A stretch of 64,000 nucleotides of DNA from Primula veris (taxonomy: Eukaryota > Streptophyta > Magnoliopsida > Ericales > Primulaceae): contig OY821745.1 of NCBI GenBank assembly GCA_963682055.1, positions 29,571,342-29,635,341 of the forward strand, written 5' to 3'. Below are positions 57,288 to 64,000 of this stretch, piece after piece; the first letter of the stretch is position 1, and each line of letters starts with the position of its first letter. A program made the translations under genes and the position numbers. The notes below the pieces were generated by a model that searched no databases, was not told where the DNA came from, and worked only from the letters and a program-made list of their open reading frames with translations.

Positions 57288-58108
57288 GGTTTCAACTAAG
57301 GTTGCAACCGCACTTAGAAATTCGCTGTGTGGGTTTTACAGAGAACTTAGGGTTTTTGTTTAATAGAAAGAGAGAGAGAATAATTCTGATAATTGTGATT
57401 GATCTGTGATATTAAAAGAGGTTTGTATAAATAGCAAATAAAGTCCAATTTTTTTTACAATTAGAAAAAGATACACTCAAATCAATTTTGAAACAGAATT
57501 TTGCTAGAATTAAGGAAACTTCTTATCAATAGAAACACAATAAAAGCACGAAGGAAACAGTTTTTCAGAAAGATAAATTCAGCAATAAATAAAGATAAAT
57601 ATTCCTTGTAAACAGATTTATCCAATATTTTGAATTCTAAGTAGTTGAAGATTTTAAGGAAATTTTGACTTGATTCAAGAGAAGATAGCAATTCAGCAAG
57701 ATAGTTGCACTTTTGAAAAACACAACTCTAGCAATTTACTCAAGAAGATATGTTTATCATAGAATAGCTTAAATAGAATTTAGATTTTAAGAGCTTAAAT
57801 TGAGCTTTTTCATTTTAGAGTGTTTGGACAATCACTGAATTTTTCAGTATTATGAGTATGAGGTTTCAACTGATGTTGCAACTGAGCTTGCAACCAGTTT
57901 TACGAGCATGTGGTTTCAACTGTGGTTGCAACTGAATTTGCAACCACTATGTAAAATGTGCACTTTGTGCTTGCAACTCTATTACCATAGAGGTTTTAAG
58001 ACAAGCTACCTCACATCTATTTTTGAGACACCAAAAAGCTTCAAAACTCAATAAAGACTTACCTCTAGAACTAAAAAGTATTAAAGGGACTCAAAACAGA
58101 CATAGTAT
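57288..58108 (-). other. Spacer between pol and the extra ORF
   Basis: Non-coding, with copies of GGTTTCAACTG and GTTGCAAC around 57860-57950 and at 57301. Confidence 0.7.
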
Positions 58109-59500
58109 TCAATTAGATCCATAGTAACATACCCCTATGTCACTTCTTAAAGATTCAAATTTATTAGTATCAAGGGGCTTTGTGAAAATATCAGCTAATT
58201 GTTTTTCAGTTGAAACATGTTCTAAAATTAAGCTTTTTCCTTCAACTAGTTCTCTGATAAAATGATGTCTTAGATCAATATGTTTAGTTCTGGAATGTTG
58301 AATTGGATTGTTTGCTAAATCTATAGCACTTTTGTTATCACAAAACAAAGTTAATATTTCTTGCTTAACATTATAATCATTTAACATCTGTTTCATCCAA
58401 ATAAGTTGAGTACATCCACTTCCAGCTGCAATATATTCTGCTTCAGCAGTAGATAAAGAAATGCAATTTTGCTTTTTACTAAACCATGAAACAAGATTGT
58501 TCCCAAAATAAAAACAACCACCAGAAGTACTCTTTCTATCATCTATGTTTCCTGCCCAATCTGCATCACAGTAGCCAACCATAAAATCGTTTGTGTCTTT
58601 AGAATACCATAGTCCTAGGTGAATTGTGCCTTTTACATACCTTAAAATCCTTTTGACAGCTAGAAGGTGAGGTTCTAAAGGGTTTGCCTGATACCTGGCA
58701 CAAACTCCTACACTTAAGCAAATGTCTGGTCTACTAGCAGTTAAATAAATCAGACTTCCAATCATGGATCTATAAAGACTAGGACAGACACTTTTACCTT
58801 TATCATTTTTGGACAGTTTAAGGGTGGTACTCATAGGGGTTCTCTTCTCTTTACTCTCACTCAGACCAAATTTCTTAACAATATTATCAGCATACTTACT
58901 CTGACATAGAAAAATACCTTTTTCATTTTGTTTAACTTGCAATCCTAGAAAGTAAGTTAATTCACCTCCACCACTCATTTCAAATTCATTCTTCATATCA
59001 GAAATGAATTCTTCTATTCTGTTATTAGAACTAGAGCCAAATACAATGTCATCAACATAGATTTGAGCAATGATTATATCCTTTGGAGTTTTCTTAGTAA
59101 ACAGAGTTTTATCAACTGCCCCTCTGTTAAAACCTTTTTCAATCAAGAACTTGGTTAATCTATCATACCAAGCTCTAGGAGCTTGCTTTAGACCATACAA
59201 GGCCTTTTTCAGCAAATAAACATCTTCAGGAAATTTAGGATCTTCAAATCCCTTAGGTTGACAAACATAAACTTCTTCATTAATCACACCATTCAGAAAA
59301 GCACTCTTAATGTCAAGTTGAAACAATTTAAAATCATACAGACATGCAAGAGAGAGTAGCATTCTAATGGATTCAATTATAGCTACAGGAGCAAAGGTCT
59401 CATCAAAATCAATTCCCTCAATTTGTGTATGACCCTGAGCTACCAACCTGGCTTTATTTCTGATAATCACTCCATCTTCATTACTTTTATTTCTAAAGAT
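58109..59500 (-). pseudogene. Sirevirus-like Pol: reverse transcriptase and RNase H
   Basis: Open from just after a TAG at 59501-59503 to the stop at 58109-58111. RT motifs are [32 protein letters not shown] and the catalytic YVDDIVFGSSS. RNase H is GYCDADWAG, STAEAEYIAA and SRTKHIDLRHHFIRE. This part is intact, but it is separated from the rest of pol by the nonsense codon. Confidence 0.9.
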
Positions 59501-59968
59501 CTATTTAGTCCCTATAACATTTTTATTAGAAGATCTGGGTACTAGAGTCCATACATCATTTCTCTCAAACTGACACAGTTCATCTTGCATAGCTAAAATC
59601 CATTCACTATCTTCTAAAACTTCTTTTATATTCTTAGGTTCTAACTGAGAAATAATGCAAGCAAAGTGAACAACATTATTTCTTTTACCTCTGGTTTTCA
59701 TACCTGAAGCTACTTCTCCAATGACATTGTCAAGAGAATGATTTTTCTGAGTCCTTACATAGCGAGGCTTGCTAGTTGACTGATCATGAGAACTTTCTTC
59801 TTCTTCTTCAGACTCAGCAGTATTCTGGGTTTCAACCGCGGTTTCAACCTCAGTTGCAACTGGACTTCCAACCACTGTTGGACTGCTTGTTTGCTGACTT
59901 TCTTCAGGTTTATTTCTTGTCATTTCTGACCCTTCATCATTACCTGTAGTCTCATCCATATCTTTCAA
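59501..59968 (-). pseudogene. Pol linker between integrase and RT, frame-shifted
   Basis: Acidic Ser/Thr/Glu-rich linker followed by the start of the RT region (EWILAMQDELCQFERNDVWT). It ends in TAG and is out of frame with the integrase fragment upstream (break near 59968). Confidence 0.8.
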
Positions 59969-60455
59969 GTCATCAAATAAACATTATAAGACTCCATAAC
60001 ACAGTTTGTTCTTAGATTAAAAACTCTAAATGCTCTACTATTCTGAGCATAACCAAGAAAGATTCCTTTATCACTCTTAGAATCAAATTTTCCAAGATGT
60101 TCTCTATCTCTAAGAATATAGCAAACACACCCAAAAACTTGAAAATACTTAACATTGGGTTTTCTGCCTTTCCATATTTCATAAGCAGTCATGGAAGTAC
60201 ATTTAGTAAAGTAAACTCTATTAACTATATGACATGCAGTATTAACAGCTTCAGCCCAAAATCTGTTGGCAAGTTTCTTAGAATTAAGCATGACTCTAGC
60301 CATTTCCTGAATGGTTCTATTTTTTCTTTCAACTATGCCATTTTGCTGTGGAGTCTTAGGACCAGAGAACTCATGACTAATACCTAAGGAGTTGCAAAAT
60401 TCTCTAAACTTACTGTTTTCAAATTCTGTTCCATGATCACTTCTGACCCAGCAAT
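59965..60455 (-). pseudogene. Pol integrase core, second half, frame-shifted
   Basis: Contains the integrase D (RSDHGTEFEN) and E (VERKNRT) motifs, then the copia C-terminal integrase region (YEIWKGRKPNVKYFQVFGC, FLGYAQNSRAFRV). It is out of frame with the upstream fragment (shift near 60450) and ends in a stop by a second shift. Confidence 0.82.
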
Positions 60456-61976
60456 ATTAGCACTGTTTGAACCTTTTTCAAGTTGAAGTTTTAAGCACAG
60501 AGTTTTAAAGAGATCAAAAGTTTCAGACTTATCTTTTAAGAAAACTACCCAAGAGTATCTAGAGAAATCATCTACAACAACCAAAATGTACTTCTTGCCA
60601 CCTATACTATCAGTTTGCATAGGACCCATTAAGTCAATATGAAGAAGTTCAAGGACTCTCTTAGTGTAGATTTGACTTGTACTTTTGTGAATACTCTTAG
60701 TTTGTTTGCCAACTGCACAATCACCACAGACACTTTGAGTTTTAGCACTAAATTTAGGAATATCTCTAATCAATTCTTTTTTAACCAGCTTATCTAAGGT
60801 TTTGTAATTCACATGACCTAGACTTTTATGCCAAATATCAACATTATTAGTAATAGCTTGATTACACCTATTCTGAGGCAATTCTTTTTCAGCTTTTTCA
60901 AAAACATAGCAGCTGTTTGTTGATCTAACTCCAGTCATGACCAAATCATTGTTAAGATCAGTAATTAGACACATATCTTTGTTAAATTTAACAATCATCT
61001 TGTTGTCACATAGTTGACTAATACTAATAAGATTAGCTTTTAGACCATCTACAAGAAAAACATCATCAATATTAGGCATTCCAGGTTTGTTTAAGGTACC
61101 TTTACCAACAATTTTACATGTATCTCCACCTCCAAACAAAACAGTGTTTCCTGTAAGATTAATGACATTTTTTAGGAAACCTGCAGTACCTGTCATGTGC
61201 TTAGAGCAACCACTGTCAAAATACCAATCATTAGAAGTAACAACATTTAAAGAGGTAATCACGGCTTTGTTATTAGCAATTAAGGTAGATTTTTCCTTAA
61301 CTTTCCAGACTCCGTTCAACTTTTTATTGACAGAAGCCAACCAGTTTTTCTGAGAAATATACTTTATGTTCCTTTTTAAATAACACTGGATTTCTAAATG
61401 ACCAGATCTTTTACAGAAGTTACACAGTTTAGTTCTAAAAGTAGATTTAACCTCAAGGCTATTCAGTTTTTTCTTGGTTGCACCTGTGGTTGCAACTGTA
61501 CTTCTAACATCTCTGGTTGCAACTGTACTTCTAACATCTCTGGTTGCAACTGTACTTCTAACCTTATTGTTAATAACATGAGTTTCAGTTTTAACAAGAG
61601 CTTTAACAAAGGTGGTTTTTCCAGTGTTTTCATAGCCATGATAACCTAAGCCACTGTTATCTTTAGAGGCTCTAGAATAAGACAGCATGTCATCTAATTT
61701 TTCTGAGGCAGAAACATTCAGCATTTTTATTTTCTTTTTAGTTTCAGTAAGTTCAACTAGCTGTTTGTTAAGTTGCTCAGTGAGACTTCTAACTTCATCC
61801 TTTAGATTAACATTAAGTTTGTTCAAGATCAAGGATTGCTTACTCAGGCATTGATATTTTTCATAAAGGACAATATATTGCTGAGTAATGTTCATCAGAA
61901 GGTTCTTCCTCATCACTGCTATAGGTTTTAGGAGCAGTTGTAACAATGGTTGAAACAGACTCACAATCACTTTCAT
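60384..61976 (-). pseudogene. Gag C-terminus, protease and integrase N-terminus
   Basis: Coiled-coil stretch (LNKLNVNLKDEVRSLTEQLNKQ), a triplicated VRSTVATRD block, second zinc knuckle CNFCKRSGHLEIQC, protease FDSGCSKHMTG, HHCC finger (WHKSLGH ... CGDC) and first integrase Asp (HIDLMGP). It overlaps the end of the upstream gag frame in another frame and ends after the shift near 60450. Confidence 0.85.
61488..61562 (-). repeat. 27-bp coding triplication containing GTTGCAAC
   Basis: GGTTGCAACTGTACTTCTAA occurs at 61488, 61515 and 61542 on the plus strand. It encodes VRSTVATRD three times. Confidence 0.9.
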
Positions 61977-63075
61977 AAGTAGGTTCTTTTTCAGTGATTA
62001 TTCCCATAAAATTAACAAAATTAGAATCATCCTCTTCATCACTGTTGCTCTCAGAATCACTATCACTGTGAGTGGTTATATAGGCATTTTTATTCTTTTT
62101 TAAAGTGTTTGCACACTCAGACTGAATGTGACCAAAACCTCTACATTCTCTGCATTGAATCTCTCTAGGCTTGTAATCTTTGTTATCCTTCTCTTTAGGA
62201 TTCCACTTTCCTGAAGAATTGTTGTTAAACCTAGATTCTGACTTAAATTGATTGTCCCTTTTTTGAAAGTTTTTGGATGTTTCAGTATCATCCTGTTTTT
62301 TCTTATAAAACTTTTTATAAACCTTTTTAGCAAATAAGGCTAGCTGTTCTTCATCGCTCACTTTCTCACAGACCTTAGATTCAGATTTTTTAGCTTGAAA
62401 GACTATTCCTTTTTCTGGCCTCTTCTGCTTGAAGAATTTAAGTTCATGAGTACTCAGATTTCCTATAAGTTCTTCAAGTTTAAGATTATCTAAGTCTGTT
62501 GATTTTTCAATAGCAGTAACCTTAATCTCAAACCTTTCTGGAAGTGACCTTAGAGTTTTCTTAACAAGTTTGGCATCACTGTATTTTTCACCTAAGGTTC
62601 CAGCTTGATGGGCAATATGACAAATTCTACCATTAAACTGTTCAATGGTTTCATCTTTCTCCATTCTTAAGTTTTCAAATTGAGTGGTTAATTGTTGGAG
62701 TTTAAAATCTTTAACTTTAACAGTTCCTTCAAAGGTTATTTGTAAAATATCCCATGCCTCTTTGGCAGTTTCACAATGAGAGATATACTTGAACACACTG
62801 AGAGTTACACCAGCAAAGATCAAGTTTATTGCTGTGGAGTTTGCACTTGATTTTCTGTCCTCATCAGCAGACCATCAGTCTTCAGGCACATAAACTAGAT
62901 CACCTTCACCATCAGTAATAGTTGAAGCTTCCCAACCATACAGTACTGTTTTCCAAGCATGTTCATTTTGCTGTTTAATGAAAGATCTCATTCTGATTTT
63001 CCAAACTCCATAGTTGACTCCTCCTTCAAGCAATGGTGGTTAGTTGAATGCGTTTCCTTCCCTCATTAAGTCCAT
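61861..63075 (-). pseudogene. Sirevirus-like Gag, two in-frame stops and a terminal frame shift
   Basis: ATG at 63075. A TAA (63040-63042) and a TGA (62875-62877) interrupt the first third, and the remainder is open from 62874 to 61861. Motifs are WKIRMRSFIKQQNEHAWK, LEELIGNLSTHELKF and the first zinc knuckle CRECRGFGHIQSEC. At 61861 a shift cuts it off from the downstream fragment. Confidence 0.85.
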
Positions 63076-63120
63076 TTTTACCAGAACACAGGATCCAATC
63101 TAAGTAAGATCTAGTGTGAA

Positions 63121-63132
63121 GCTCTGATACCA
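63121..63132 (-). promoter_or_regulatory. Primer binding site (tRNA-iMet)
   Basis: On the minus strand TGGTATCAGAGC lies two bases inside the 5' LTR. Confidence 0.88.
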
Positions 63133-63134
63133 AT

Positions 63135-64000
63135 TGAAATTCCTATCCGCTGTTCTAGTTGCAGTTTTGTAGTTTAGGTTCCAAGTGATGTTGCAACCAC
63201 AGTTGGAACCAAGTGTATTAATGGACAGAACTGAGTAAGGTTAAATGTACTTGAAATAAATCACACGCACATTTAACAACGGAGTTCACCTAACTGGGCT
63301 ACGTCTCCGGGGCACTCACCCAGTTTATGATATTATAAAAGCTTACAGTATAGGATTCAAGTCTTATTGAAAAACACTCAGACTCTCTCTAGGTTTTTCT
63401 GCCTATCTCTATATTGCTCCTACCTTATAACTATCAATTATAAATCAATGGCATCCCACCATTGTTTTCTTTTAAAGCTCACTGTGTATTCTCTCAAGAA
63501 TGAGTTCTTTATAATTTAGAACACACAAACTTTTACAAGCTAAGTTATCAACTATATAAGCAAGCAAAAACAATCTTTTATCTTCTATGTCTTTTGTGAT
63601 TGCTTTTGACTTTATTGATTGGCTTCAATCTTTCCAAGCATTACGTGATTCTTCAGCGTGGATTGACTCCAATCATCATTGGTTGATACCTGTTTAATAA
63701 CAAGCTTGATTGTAGGAGTTAGTCTTTTCCTATAACAAGGAAACATGTAAAAAGACAATATCTTTTAAGGATAATATCATTAAATATACATATGAAACAT
63801 TAACTCCATATTTCATTCAATTTTAAACATATCATACTGAATTGATAAGGAACAAAGATTGAAACAAGTGATAAAGATTTGCATAAGAATAGAGATATAG
63901 ATTTATCTATGTAAAGGAAACATAACTAATCTCTTTATATCTTTTAGAAAATCTTTCCTTACCACTTTGATATTCTCAATAAACACATACTAAACCTTTA
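63135..64000 (-). repeat. 5' LTR, partial (window end)
   Basis: Homologous to 54308 onward with moderate divergence. The outer part of about 430 bp and the target duplication lie beyond the window. Confidence 0.88.

Larger units (their letters stand above)
54308..64000 (-). mobile_element. Sirevirus-type Ty1/copia retrotransposon, decayed, 5' LTR cut by the window end
   Basis: Minus-strand order: 5' LTR (from the window end to 63135), primer site TGGTATCAGAGC, gag with Sirevirus-like motifs, a second zinc knuckle, protease, integrase, RT (YVDDIVFGS), RNase H, an extra ORF, polypurine tract AAAGGGAGAGAT and the 3' LTR. Gag and pol carry several stops and frame shifts, so this copy is dead. 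It inserted into a pogo-like element. Confidence 0.92.

Overview
The window is nuclear DNA of a flowering plant, most likely a eudicot. It is AT-rich, and its genes have introns with GT/AG borders. It holds plant-specific families (an S-domain/PAN membrane protein, an ArfGAP-C2 protein of the AGD12 type, PR-1), Stowaway- and Tourist-type MITEs, and Ty1/copia elements. I cannot name the species.

Layout. (1) 1-7.7 kb: one single-exon minus-strand gene for an S-domain/EGF/PAN membrane protein without a kinase, then repeat-rich intergenic DNA with a Stowaway MITE nested in another Stowaway and one CACTA terminus. (2) 7.7-17.3 kb: a complete plus-strand ArfGAP-C2 gene that I assembled from eight exons (376 codons, all phases consistent). 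Its long introns carry several MITEs, including a Tourist-like MITE inside another TIR element. (3) 18.05-21.05 kb: a young non-autonomous LTR element with no protein domains. (4) 21.2-23.5 kb: AT-rich foldback and simple repeats. (5) 23.5-54.3 kb: a degenerating tandem PR-1 region. A two-gene block appears three times. Two PR-1 genes are intact (29.3 and 47.5 kb), one is a pseudogene, and three positions have lost the gene by short-homology deletion. Mobile elements split the array: an old LTR element with a PTB-like RRM inside the pseudogene, a young 8.1-kb copia element, a related solo LTR, and two copies of a pogo-like element. A minisatellite/foldback lies near 43-44 kb. (6) 54.3 kb to the end: a decayed Sirevirus-type copia element on the minus strand, with an extra ORF after pol and its 5' LTR cut by the window end.

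Most unusual points. The non-autonomous LTR element at 23.9-27.2 kb has no polymerase. It encodes an RRM closely resembling plant polypyrimidine-tract-binding proteins, plus a long ORF built from a repeated module with constant 30-residue spacing. The Sirevirus-like element is studded with the self-complementary octamer GTTGCAAC in LTR, spacer and coding DNA. The second intact PR-1 has a CAPE-type C-terminal peptide one residue shorter than the usual pattern.

Several open reading frames begin with non-ATG codons. Where I list a protein I give the ATG-based start. Transposable-element proteins are described in their broken state only.
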